64,000 nucleotides of DNA from DAOMFM01 sp035429825 (GTDB taxonomy: Bacteria; Acidobacteriota; Blastocatellia; UBA7656; JADIYM01), in contig JBGAKX010000004.1 in the NCBI GenBank assembly GCA_044224215.1, forward strand, positions 16,568-80,567, written 5' to 3'. Position numbers and translations under genes: made by a program. This document shows positions 33,349 to 42,374 of this stretch, piece after piece. The notes below the pieces were generated by a model, which saw only the letters and a program-made list of their open reading frames with translations, did not search any database and was not told the DNA's origin. Each line of letters begins with the position of its first letter. The stretch's first letter is position 1.

Positions 33349-35171
33349 TCAGCGCTGCACGATTCGCGGCAGGACGTCGGGCTCGCCCGAGGGCCGAGCG
33401 ACGCTCTCCATTCCGTTCGGAAAATACTCGTCCCAGCGGCAGTCGACGCGTTCGACGATCTCGGCGTCTGGGAAGAGCTCCTTGGGATAGGACGGTTTCA
33501 CGCGCGCGTCGATGACGATCGGCGGCGTGTACGCCAGGTGGTGGCGGCGAATGTCGGCGCCAGCCGAGTAGATATCCCCCGCGGGCTCGAATCGCGTGAA
33601 GACGCTCCACAGGAACTGAGGCTGCGACTGAGCGACCGATGCATCATCGACGAGCACGACCAGCGGCCACTCGGCAAACGCGTCGTGCGACGCGATCGCC
33701 TGTGCCTGTGCCGGATCGTCGCCATAGGGCGCACCGGCAACCGCGATGCACCCCGCACAGAACACTCGGACGTCCGACACGCCGCGAGGCGGTTCGCCGC
33801 GGAACTCGCGGGGGAGCTCGCGCACAGGGTCGCCGAGCCCAAGCAGAACGCCCTTCGAGCCGTGGTTGAGCTTTGGCCCCGTGTAGTCGAGCGTGTCGTG
33901 CGAGAGATTCGAGAAGATGAACAGGTCGCGCCACCACTCGCACCGTGCGAGCACGTGCTCGAGGAGTCCCGCAAAGTCCGACAGGTCGCGCGACGCGTCC
34001 GTCAGGATCAGGAACTTGGTCAGCGACAGCTGTCCCTCGCCGAGAATGCGGAAGGCCGACACCATCGCTTCGCGTGCGTAGCGGTCGCGCACGACGGCCG
34101 CGGCGAGCGAATGAAACCCGGTCTCGCCATAGCTCCACAGGTCGCGAACGGTCGGCATCACGACGGGGAAGAGCGGCGACAACAGCGACTGCAGGTAGTC
34201 GCCGATGAGGAAGTCCTCCTGCCGTGGCTTGCCGACGACGGTCGCAGGGTAGATCGCGTCGCGCCGGTGATAGACGGCATCGGCGTGGAAGACAGGGAAT
34301 TCGTGAGCGAGCGAGTAGTAGCCGTAGTGGTCGCCGAACGGGCCTTCGAGCCGCCGTTCGTTTGGCGGCACCTTCCCGACGATCGCGAACTCGCATTCCG
34401 CCACGATCGGGTGGACGCGATCCGGCGGCGACGGCGCGACGCGCGGCAGCCGTTCACCCATCAGGAGCGACGCCAGCATGAGCTCGGGCACGTTCTCGGG
34501 GAGCGGTGCGATCGCCGAGAGGATCAGCGCAGGCGGGCCGCCGAGCAGAATCGTCGCGGGCAGCGACTCGCCGCGCGATTCGGCGACGTTGTAGTGAAAA
34601 CCCCGCCCTTCTGGATCTGCCAGTGGATGCCGGTCGTCTGTTGGTCGTAGACGTGGATGCGATACATCCCGAGGTTGTGAGCGCCCGTGTCCGGATGTTC
34701 GGTGTACACGAGCGGCAGCGTGACGAACGGTCCACCGTCCTCCTGCCACGTCGTCAGGATCGGGAGCCGGTCGAGCCGCGCGGGACGGTCCACGGCTTCG
34801 GTGACGGGACCCGACGACACGCGCTTGAGTCCAAGCTTGAGCCCTTGCATTCCGAGATGGCGGTAGCTCCACAGCTTTCCGAGCGTGGGAGGCATGATCG
34901 TCTCGACCATGCGGACGACGTCGCGGACAAACTGCTCCGGTCGAGGCCCGAACGCGAGGTCGATCCGGCGGGCGGTGCCGAACAGGTTCGTGACGACCGG
35001 AAACGAACTGTTTGAAGGATTTGTGAAGAGCAGCGCCGGGCCGCCGGCGGCGATGACGCGACGGTGGATTTCGGCGATCTCGAGGTGCGGATCGACTGGC
35101 GCGGAGATTTCGACGATCTGGCGCTCGCGGCGGAGGGTGGCGAGGAACTCTCTCAGGCTTCGCATGCTCAT
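33349..35171 (-). pseudogene. ubiD: UbiD-family decarboxylase, split by a single frameshift
   Basis: The N-terminal part runs from ATG 35171 (or 35165: MRSLREFLATLRRERQI) through GMYRIHVYDQQTTGIHWQIQKGG. There the frame changes and the protein continues as FHYNVAESRGESLPATILLGG to IVQR at 33349. Together they make a full-length UbiD of about 607 residues. The break is at the run read as GGGGTTTT on the minus strand (34597-34604). One additional G would restore KGGGFHYN. The family uses prenylated FMN for reversible decarboxylation of aromatic or unsaturated acids. Downstream motifs (EGPFGDHYGYYS, VVGKPRQEDFLIGDY) look intact. A sequencing error in the homopolymer is as likely as a true mutation. 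Confidence 0.8.
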
Positions 35172-35220
35172 CGGCGACACGATATCAGAATCGATCCGCG
35201 CGCAGAGTGTAGCGACGATG

Positions 35221-35312
35221 AAAGCGCCGTCGCGCTTCGCTTGTCGGCGCACTCCAAGGAGTCGAGCGCATATGGAGTGCGCCGGCAAGCCCGAAGGGCG
35301 CGACGGCGCTTT
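35221..35312. terminator. Large imperfect palindrome (about 36-bp arms) between the kinase gene and ubiD
   Basis: The left arm 35221-35256 begins AAAGCGCCGTCGCGC and ends GCGCACTCCA. The right arm 35273-35312 begins TGGAGTGCGCCGGC and ends GCGACGGCGCTTT. They are complementary apart from one substitution and two 2-base insertions (CC and GG) in the right arm. Each arm can also fold on itself (GCGCCG/CGGCGC). It lies after the minus-strand kinase gene, so it can end that transcript. On the minus strand the stem closes with TTT. The size and double-hairpin form also resemble a mobile palindromic repeat. Confidence 0.7.
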
Positions 35313-35331
35313 AGGTCACGTCGCACGGTCG

Positions 35332-36990
35332 TCACTCATCCGTCACCACCTCGACCTCGCTGATCGCCGTGTCCAGCGAATCGCCGCCGTGATAGACGTC
35401 GTCAATCACGATGCGAATCCATGCGACCGGCCCGCCGCCAATCGCAACCGACTGCTCGTGCATCATGCCGTCGAACGTCGCCGGTATCCGCCGCCCATCC
35501 GACAACTCGATCGTCACGTGCCAGAGCCGGTTGTTGCTCACCCAGATCTTCGGGCTCTTGAAGTATCCCGGCGCGACCCTGATCGACTTCACCTGCGACG
35601 ACTGCGACAGACGAACGGTCAACGCCTCGCCGGCCCCGTCGCCGGGAACGCCTTCGACCCATGCCGTCGCCAGATCGCCGTCCACGGCCAATTCGGCGCC
35701 GTAGCTGTTTCCACCCATCGACGGCCGGACGCTCGTCGCCGAGGCTGTCAGCGTCACCACGCCGGCCGACGGCTCGTACGACTTTGGCGCAACGGGCCCC
35801 GATCCGGCGGGAGGCTTCGCCGGCTCGGGTTGAACGGTGACGGGCGGGCTTCCTCCTCCTCCCGACACGCCAGGAGGCGGCAACGGCCGCGGCCACAGGA
35901 CATAAATAATGATAGCGACCGCGACGAGCAGCAGGATGCCAACGATCGCACCGGCGCCGATCGCCACTTTCATACCGGTTCCCGACGGAGGGATGGACCG
36001 AACCGGAACGGTTTCCGGCGTGCCGCGAAGCCCTTGATCCACAAAGGTTTGCTGGTCCGGGACCGTTCCTGCGGCCGGAGTCTGGGGCGCGGTCGGACGC
36101 CCCACCGGCACGGTCATCGTCGGTTGCGCAGGCGACGGTGCGACGTGAAGCTCGGTGCGCGACACGGCCTGCGCCCCTGGCCGCAACGCGGCGCGGAGCG
36201 CGGCGGCCGACGGCGGCCGATCATCGCGCCGGAGCGCCATCGCCGAATGCACCGCGACCGCAACCGATTGCGGAACAAGAGGATTGAGTTCGGTTGCCGG
36301 CCTGAGCGGGTCGGGCTGGCCGTTCACAAAACTGTCGGCGCGCTGGACCGCGTCGGGCGGGAGTATTCCCGTCAACAAGTGAAAACAGGTCGCCGCAAGC
36401 GAGTACAGGTCGCTGCGTGCGTCGGTGCCCGTTCCGCGAATCTGCTCGAGCGACGCATAGTTCGGCGTGTAGCCGAGAACGCTGCCGGTGGTCTGCGTAA
36501 ACTGCTCGGCCAGACCCTTCGCCAGGCCGAAGTCCAGCAGGATCACGTTGCCGCGCGGCGTCAGCTTGAGGTTCTCGGGCTTGATGTCGCGATGGATGAT
36601 CGGCGGCTCCTGCGTGTGCAGGTAATCGAGCAGGTCCAGCAACTGGTCGGTCCACCGAAGGACGTCGTCGACGGGGAACGGAGTCCCGCGCGCCGTGAGC
36701 ATCGCGCCAAGGTCCTCGCCGGCGATGTACTGCATCACCAGAAACTGACCGTCACCCTCGAAGAAGTGGTCGATGACGTGCGGCAGCCCGGCGTGCTGGA
36801 GCGTGTTGAGCAGCTTCGCCTCGCGCTCGAACGCCTTGCGCAGCTGGTCGCCCGACACGAGCGTCTCCTTGAGCGCCACCTTGCTGCCAAACCGCTGATC
36901 CGTTGCCAGATACACGGCGCCCATCCCACCTTGTCCGAGCTTTCGCTCCACAAGATAGCGGCCCTGAAGCACCGTGTTTGGCGTCAGCAC
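35332..36990 (-). CDS. Membrane-anchored Ser/Thr protein kinase with an extracellular discoidin-like domain
   Basis: About 552 residues from GTG 36990, which has AGGA 8 bases upstream; GTG 37008 would add six residues. PknB-type kinase domain: glycine loop LGQGGMGAVYLA, Lys in VALKE, catalytic HRDIKPENLKL, DFGLAKG, and a TPNYASLEQ activation end. A Pro/Thr-rich linker is followed by one membrane helix (MKVAIGAGAIVGILLLVAVAII). The outer part (about 405-552) has a beta-sandwich look (YGAELAVDGDLATAWVEG, IRVAPGYFK, LWHVTIELSDGRRI), like NADase/F5-8 type carbohydrate-binding domains. It may sense an envelope ligand. The 245-base gap 37009-37253 towards cydA holds no recognisable gene. Confidence 0.88.
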   Translation of the reverse strand: MLTPNTVLQGRYLVERKLGQGGMGAVYLATDQRFGSKVALKETLVSGDQLRKAFEREAKLLNTLQHAGLPHVIDHFFEGDGQFLVMQYIAGEDLGAMLTARGTPFPVDDVLRWTDQLLDLLDYLHTQEPPIIHRDIKPENLKLTPRGNVILLDFGLAKGLAEQFTQTTGSVLGYTPNYASLEQIRGTGTDARSDLYSLAATCFHLLTGILPPDAVQRADSFVNGQPDPLRPATELNPLVPQSVAVAVHSAMALRRDDRPPSAAALRAALRPGAQAVSRTELHVAPSPAQPTMTVPVGRPTAPQTPAAGTVPDQQTFVDQGLRGTPETVPVRSIPPSGTGMKVAIGAGAIVGILLLVAVAIIIYVLWPRPLPPPGVSGGGGSPPVTVQPEPAKPPAGSGPVAPKSYEPSAGVVTLTASATSVRPSMGGNSYGAELAVDGDLATAWVEGVPGDGAGEALTVRLSQSSQVKSIRVAPGYFKSPKIWVSNNRLWHVTIELSDGRRIPATFDGMMHEQSVAIGGGPVAWIRIVIDDVYHGGDSLDTAISEVEVVTDE

Positions 36991-37253
36991 GGCGAGGATC
37001 CTGCACACAAAAAGTTCATTTGATTCAACATTGCCATGAGTGGCGTCGTGATGTCACACTGCGGCACCAGCGAGACAGCGCGGCGCGGCGCCGATTCTCG
37101 GCCAGGTGGAACCTTTCATTGTTCAGGGTCACGGGACCTGCGGTTCCATTCAGCCCAACCGTGAACCGGTTCGGGCACGGCAGGACCTCTCCCGCCGACC
37201 TCGACAAGCGGACGGCACGACACGGGCGTTCCCTTTCTCCGGAGGCATTCCTG

Positions 37254-38621
37254 ATGGATGACGCGTTGACCGTTCACCGTCTTCACTTCGCGTTCACTGT
37301 GACCTATCACTACCTGTTCCCCCAGTTGACGATGGGGCTTGCTCCGCTGATTGTCATCTTCAAGAGCCTTTACCTGTGGAAGGGTGAAGAGCGCTTCAAC
37401 ATCGCCGCCCGATTCTGGGCCAAGATCTTTGCGGTCTCGTTCCTCTTTGGCGTCATCACAGGCATTCCGATGGAGTTCCAGTTCGGAACGAACTGGGCGG
37501 CGTTTGCGCGGTTTGCCGGCGGCGTGATCGGCCAGACGCTCGCCATGGAAGGCGTCTTCGCGTTCTTCCTCGAATCCGCGTTCCTCGGCCTGTTCCTCTA
37601 CGGCGAGAAGCGGCTTGGCAAGAAGGGCCACTGGTTCGCCGCCCTGATGGTGTTCGTCGGTTCGTGGCTATCGGGGTTCTTTATCATCGCGACCGACGCG
37701 TGGATGCAGCATCCGGTCGGCTACACGCTGATGCCCGATGGCTCGGTCATGCTGCAGAGCTTCTGGGCGCTGATCTCGAATCCGTGGGCATGGCGCCAGT
37801 ACTGTCACAACATGGGCGGGGCGGTCGTGACGGGCTCGTTCGCGATGGCGTCGCTCGGCGCGTTCTACGTGCTGACAAAGGCCCAGGCCGAGTACGGCAA
37901 GCTGTTCGTGCGCGTCGGAATCACCGTCGCGCTCATCGCCAGCTGCTGGCAGATGTTTCCGACCGGCGACTGGCAAGGCAAGATGGTCGCCCTGCACCAG
38001 CCGGTGACGCTCGCGGCCATGGAGGGCCTGTTCCATAGCGACGAAGGCGCTCCGATGGTCCTGATCGGCCAGCCGAACCTCGAGACCCAGACGCTCGACA
38101 ACTCGATCGAGGTTCCCTACGTGCTGAGCATTCTGAGCTACAAGCGATGGAACGCCGAAGTGAAGGGCCTCGACGCGTTTCCGAAGGAGAACTGGCCGGA
38201 CAACATCGCGCTCCTCTACTACAGCTACCACATCATGGTAGGCCTCGGGACGCTGTTCTCGGCCATCATGGCGCTCGCGGTGTTCCTGCTGTGGCGCAAG
38301 AAGCTCTTTACCACCGCGCCGGTCCTGTGGGTGCTGATGCTCGCGTTTCCGATGCCCTTCATCGCGAACACCGCGGGGTGGATCAGCGCGGAGGTCGGAC
38401 GCCAGCCGTGGCTCGTCTACAACCTGATGCGCACCGAGCACGGCATCTCGCCGATGGTTTCGTCAGGCAACGGAATGTTCACGCTGCTCGGTTTCATGGG
38501 CATGTACACGGTGCTCTCGATCCTGTTTCTTTTCATCATGTGGCGCGAAATCGAGCACGGACCCGCGTACCTCGATTCGCTGGACGCCGAGCTCGCACCC
38601 GCGGCCGGTGCCGTGAACTGA
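37254..38621 (+). CDS. cydA: Cytochrome bd-type quinol oxidase subunit I
   Basis: 455 residues, shorter than E. coli CydA (522) because the quinol loop is short. Start ATG 37254 has GGAGG at 37241-37245 with 8 bases of spacing. Haem ligands are recognisable: His in TYHYLFPQLTMG (b595 or d site), His in YCHNMGGAVVTG (b558) and Met in SYHIMVGLGTL. The proton-path glutamates lie in MEGVFAFFLES. In the quinol-binding region the normal Q-P-x-K-x-A-A-x-E pattern reads QPVTLAAMEG, so Lys is replaced by Thr while Glu remains. GRQPWLVY near the end is conserved. It reduces O2 to water at high affinity. Confidence 0.93.
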   Translation: MDDALTVHRLHFAFTVTYHYLFPQLTMGLAPLIVIFKSLYLWKGEERFNIAARFWAKIFAVSFLFGVITGIPMEFQFGTNWAAFARFAGGVIGQTLAMEGVFAFFLESAFLGLFLYGEKRLGKKGHWFAALMVFVGSWLSGFFIIATDAWMQHPVGYTLMPDGSVMLQSFWALISNPWAWRQYCHNMGGAVVTGSFAMASLGAFYVLTKAQAEYGKLFVRVGITVALIASCWQMFPTGDWQGKMVALHQPVTLAAMEGLFHSDEGAPMVLIGQPNLETQTLDNSIEVPYVLSILSYKRWNAEVKGLDAFPKENWPDNIALLYYSYHIMVGLGTLFSAIMALAVFLLWRKKLFTTAPVLWVLMLAFPMPFIANTAGWISAEVGRQPWLVYNLMRTEHGISPMVSSGNGMFTLLGFMGMYTVLSILFLFIMWREIEHGPAYLDSLDAELAPAAGAVN

Positions 38622-38649
38622 CGCCCGAGAACCCTCGAAAGGTGACCTG

Positions 38650-39690
<1,041 letters not shown>

Positions 39691-39706
39691 CGCCGGGCGC
39701 GAAAAA

Positions 39707-39745
39707 CTCGCGCAGGGACAGACTGACGATGTGTCCCTGCGCGAG
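39707..39745 (-). terminator. Intrinsic terminator of the minus-strand secreted-protein gene
   Basis: A perfect 14-bp stem CTCGCGCAGGGACA/TGTCCCTGCGCGAG with an 11-base loop. On the minus strand it is followed at once by TTTTT (39706 to 39702), the classic intrinsic terminator form. It also lies downstream of cydB and can block read-through from both sides. Confidence 0.8.
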
Positions 39746-39765
39746 GCGAGCCTCGTCCACGCGGC

Positions 39766-40911
39766 TCAACGTTGGGGGCTATCGACGTCCAATGCGGGCT
39801 CGGCCTGCAACTCCTCGACCGACACGACCACGTCGTCGGGAGCGCCCTCGACGACGTCCGGGTAGACGACCTGCTGGTCTTCGGTGTCGTTGTTGTCGAT
39901 TCCGTCGAGTTGTTCCACGGCTGCGCGCGCGGCTTCGGCCTCGGCGTTCGCACGTGCCTCGGCGTCCGCCGCGAGCGCCTCGGGGAGCTCGTCGAGCGTC
40001 ACGACCATGCTCTCGAACTGCGCCTTGACGTCGGCCTTTGCGCGGGGTGTCTCGGCGTCGTAATACTTCGCCGCGAGCCACTGTCCGGTCGTCCAGTCAA
40101 GCTGCTCCGCGGCCAGCTGCATGAGCCATCCCGTGTCGTCGCGCTCGCCCGCTCCCGGGTTCGCGATCCACACACGAAGCTGGTCGACCACGCGCATGTC
40201 CTTGAACCGCGCGAGGTACGACAGCAGCGGATATGCGGCATCCGGCCGGTCGATCGACTGGAGCACCGTGATCAGCCGTTCAACCTGCATCGTGTCGATC
40301 GTGTCCTCCATCGACACCTCGCCGTCATCCTTGAGGTCATAGACGACGCCGGTTCGGCCCAGCTCGCCCATGCCCCACTCGCGCGTCGGCTCCTCCTCGA
40401 TGCAGCGGATCGACCATTCGCCCTGGCGGCGGGCCCGCTCGACCGAGTCCTCGATGTCCAGGGTCGCGAGGTACTCGACCACGCGTGCCGCAAAGACGTC
40501 GCGGCGCCATCGGTCCGTGACGTCGATCGATTCGTACGCCAGAAGATCGCCGTCGCCGTCGGGTATTCCGATAAATACGAGATACAAGCCGTCGCTTCCG
40601 TCCCCGAAGCCGGACATTCCGGCGACCGTCAGCGGCTGCGAGCCGTCGAACGGTCCCTTGAGCGACTGCACGATGTCGAGCGTCGCAAGCTGCACGGTGA
40701 ACTCGTTGTCGTCGACCTTCCTGTTCTCGACGGTCAGGTCCCGCGCCGTTGCCACGACGATCGCATTCGCATCGCTGATGTACTCGCTGAGCCTGGGCGG
40801 CGCGGGGCACGCATGTGCCGTCCGAACACCGTACGCTGGAAGCATCGCCAGCGCGCACACGAATCCCAGCACACCCGGCAGCACGCGCCGGAGCCCGATC
40901 GTCCTCAGCAT
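39766..40911 (-). CDS. Secreted protein of unknown function with a mature N-terminal cysteine
   Basis: 381 residues. AAGGAG 8 bases before ATG 40911 fixes the start. The signal peptide is followed by a predicted cleavage at AHA-CPAPP, so the mature chain would begin with Cys. The next 120 residues (ANAIVVATARDLTVENR, FTVQLATLDIVQSLKG, FIGIPDGDGDLLAY) look like an NTR/TIMP-type beta-barrel, which also starts with Cys; this is a tentative resemblance. The middle is helical and the C-terminus (from about 310) is rich in Ala/Glu/Asp and probably disordered. No enzyme motif was seen. Confidence 0.65.
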   Translation of the reverse strand: MLRTIGLRRVLPGVLGFVCALAMLPAYGVRTAHACPAPPRLSEYISDANAIVVATARDLTVENRKVDDNEFTVQLATLDIVQSLKGPFDGSQPLTVAGMSGFGDGSDGLYLVFIGIPDGDGDLLAYESIDVTDRWRRDVFAARVVEYLATLDIEDSVERARRQGEWSIRCIEEEPTREWGMGELGRTGVVYDLKDDGEVSMEDTIDTMQVERLITVLQSIDRPDAAYPLLSYLARFKDMRVVDQLRVWIANPGAGERDDTGWLMQLAAEQLDWTTGQWLAAKYYDAETPRAKADVKAQFESMVVTLDELPEALAADAEARANAEAEAARAAVEQLDGIDNNDTEDQQVVYPDVVEGAPDDVVVSVEELQAEPALDVDSPQR

Positions 40912-41041
40912 GATGTTGTCTCCTTACCCCGTCGGGCCTTTAGACGTGAGAGGACTGCGTCCGGTTCCCGCCTGCGGCGGTGTCTGCCCGATCCCTGGCA
41001 GAAGAACGGGTCCGCTCGGCGATTCTTGCGAGCCCGTGGCG

Positions 41042-41506
41042 CTACAACGCCAGCAGTTCCTCGACGAGCTTCTCCTGCAGCCACTCCGCCAGCTGTGGCA
41101 GACCCCGTGAGGTCAGGAGCTGGTGCTTTGGATTCGCCCGGTACGAACCGTCGACGACCGAGCCGTTCTCGGCGCGGAACGCCCCGATGATGTCCTCGGA
41201 CTGAATCTCGCCCTCGTCCTCGCCAACGCGCAGGTCGACCATGAACAGCCACCCGTCGCCGTGCTCGCTCGCCTGATGCTGGAGCGCCGGGTCGTCCGCG
41301 CCATACTTGCCGATGACGTAGTTCAGAAAGTCCGAGAACTCGACGTTTGGTGTGAAGTTCGCTGGCGTAATGTCCGCGGCATCCTTGGGCACGGTTCCGA
41401 CGACGGCGGGCGACGGCAGCCCTGCGGCGAGCGCCCTGTCGGGCGGAATCACGGCGAGCATGCTCACCCAGCCGTTCTCGGTCTCGACATCGTAGAGGTG
41501 GAACAT
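41042..41506 (-). CDS. Hypothetical protein, 154 residues
   Basis: Starts at ATG 41506 (MFHLYDVETENGWVSMLAV). It is acidic and soluble, with no signal peptide or membrane helix. Segments include LNYVIGKYGADDPALQHQASEHGDGWLFMVDLRV (central), DIIGAFRAENGSVVDGSYRANP, and a helical end LPQLAEWLQEKLVEELLAL. I do not recognise it. It is divergent from trpA with only 75 bases between the two start codons, so their promoters overlap. On its own side an extended -10 ends 8 bases before the start. Confidence 0.6.
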   Translation of the reverse strand: MFHLYDVETENGWVSMLAVIPPDRALAAGLPSPAVVGTVPKDAADITPANFTPNVEFSDFLNYVIGKYGADDPALQHQASEHGDGWLFMVDLRVGEDEGEIQSEDIIGAFRAENGSVVDGSYRANPKHQLLTSRGLPQLAEWLQEKLVEELLAL

Positions 41507-41514
41507 CGGGCGGA

Positions 41515-41520
41515 AACCTA
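41515..41520 (-). promoter_or_regulatory. Predicted extended -10 for the 154-residue protein gene
   Basis: On the minus strand TGC-TAGGTT (hexamer 41520 to 41515) ends 8 bases before ATG 41506. There is no Shine-Dalgarno. Confidence 0.35.
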
Positions 41521-41562
41521 GCAGATCGGTCGGTCGCGGGGAAGATTCGCCCGTTTCGCGGA

Positions 41563-41571
41563 TGCTATACT
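41563..41571 (+). promoter_or_regulatory. Predicted extended -10 for trpA
   Basis: TG-C-TATACT at 41563-41571 ends 10 bases before ATG 41582. The predicted transcript would carry only 3-5 bases before the start codon. No Shine-Dalgarno is seen. Confidence 0.5.
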
Positions 41572-41581
41572 CGGCCGCGAC

Positions 41582-42373
41582 ATGTCGAGCATCCAGGGTC
41601 GGTTCGAACAGGCGCGCGCACGGGGTTGCGGGGCGATGATCCCGTATGTCACCGCCGGATATCCGTCGATGGAGATGACGGTCGATGTCGCGGTTGCCGT
41701 TGCGGAAGCAGGCGCCGATATTCTCGAGCTCGGCGTTCCGTTCTCGGATCCCGTGGCGGACGGACCCGTCATCCAGCGTGCGTCCGAGGCGGCGCTCGCC
41801 GCCGGCGCCACGCTCGAACGCTGTCTCGACGCCGCGTCCGAGATTCGGCGCCGATGCGATGTTGGCATCGTGCTGTTCAGCTACTTCAATCCGCTGTTTC
41901 AGTTCGGTCTCGACCGGCTCGCGGGGAGGCTCGCGGATTCGGGCGTCGACGGCGTGCTCGTGACGGATGTCGTTCCCGAAGAGGGAGAGCCGCTGATCGC
42001 GGCGATGCGACCTCGCGGCATCGACACCGTGTTTCTCGCGGCGCCGACGAGCACGTCCGACCGGCTCGAGCGCATCGCGCACGCGGCGACGGGGTTTGTC
42101 TACGCTGTCTCGCGCACGGGGGTGACCGGAGCGCGCGATCAGATGGACGCATCCGCGCGCGAGCTCGTCGCGCGGATTCGACCGCATACGCAGCTTCCCG
42201 TCGCGGTCGGGTTCGGCGTTTCGTCGAGCGAGCAGGTTGCTGAGATCTGGCGCTACGCCGACGGAGCCGTCGTCGGGAGCCGCATCGTGGCCGAGATCGA
42301 AGCGGCCTCCGGCGCGCCCGATCTTCCAGAGCGTATCGCCGGCCTCGTGCGCGGCCTGATGCCGGGGACATGA
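41582..42373 (+). CDS. trpA: Tryptophan synthase alpha chain
   Basis: 263 residues. It splits indole-3-glycerol phosphate into indole and glyceraldehyde-3-phosphate. The catalytic Glu is in LELGVPFSDP and the catalytic Asp in ADGPVIQ. FSYFNPLFQFGL, the VTDVVPEEGEPL loop, YAVSRTGVTGARD and VGFGVSSSEQV are the expected TIM-barrel elements. Neither trpB nor any other trp gene is in the window, so trpA stands alone. The GTG start of the next gene begins one base after its stop. Confidence 0.93.
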   Translation: MSSIQGRFEQARARGCGAMIPYVTAGYPSMEMTVDVAVAVAEAGADILELGVPFSDPVADGPVIQRASEAALAAGATLERCLDAASEIRRRCDVGIVLFSYFNPLFQFGLDRLAGRLADSGVDGVLVTDVVPEEGEPLIAAMRPRGIDTVFLAAPTSTSDRLERIAHAATGFVYAVSRTGVTGARDQMDASARELVARIRPHTQLPVAVGFGVSSSEQVAEIWRYADGAVVGSRIVAEIEAASGAPDLPERIAGLVRGLMPGT

Positions 42374-42374
42374 C

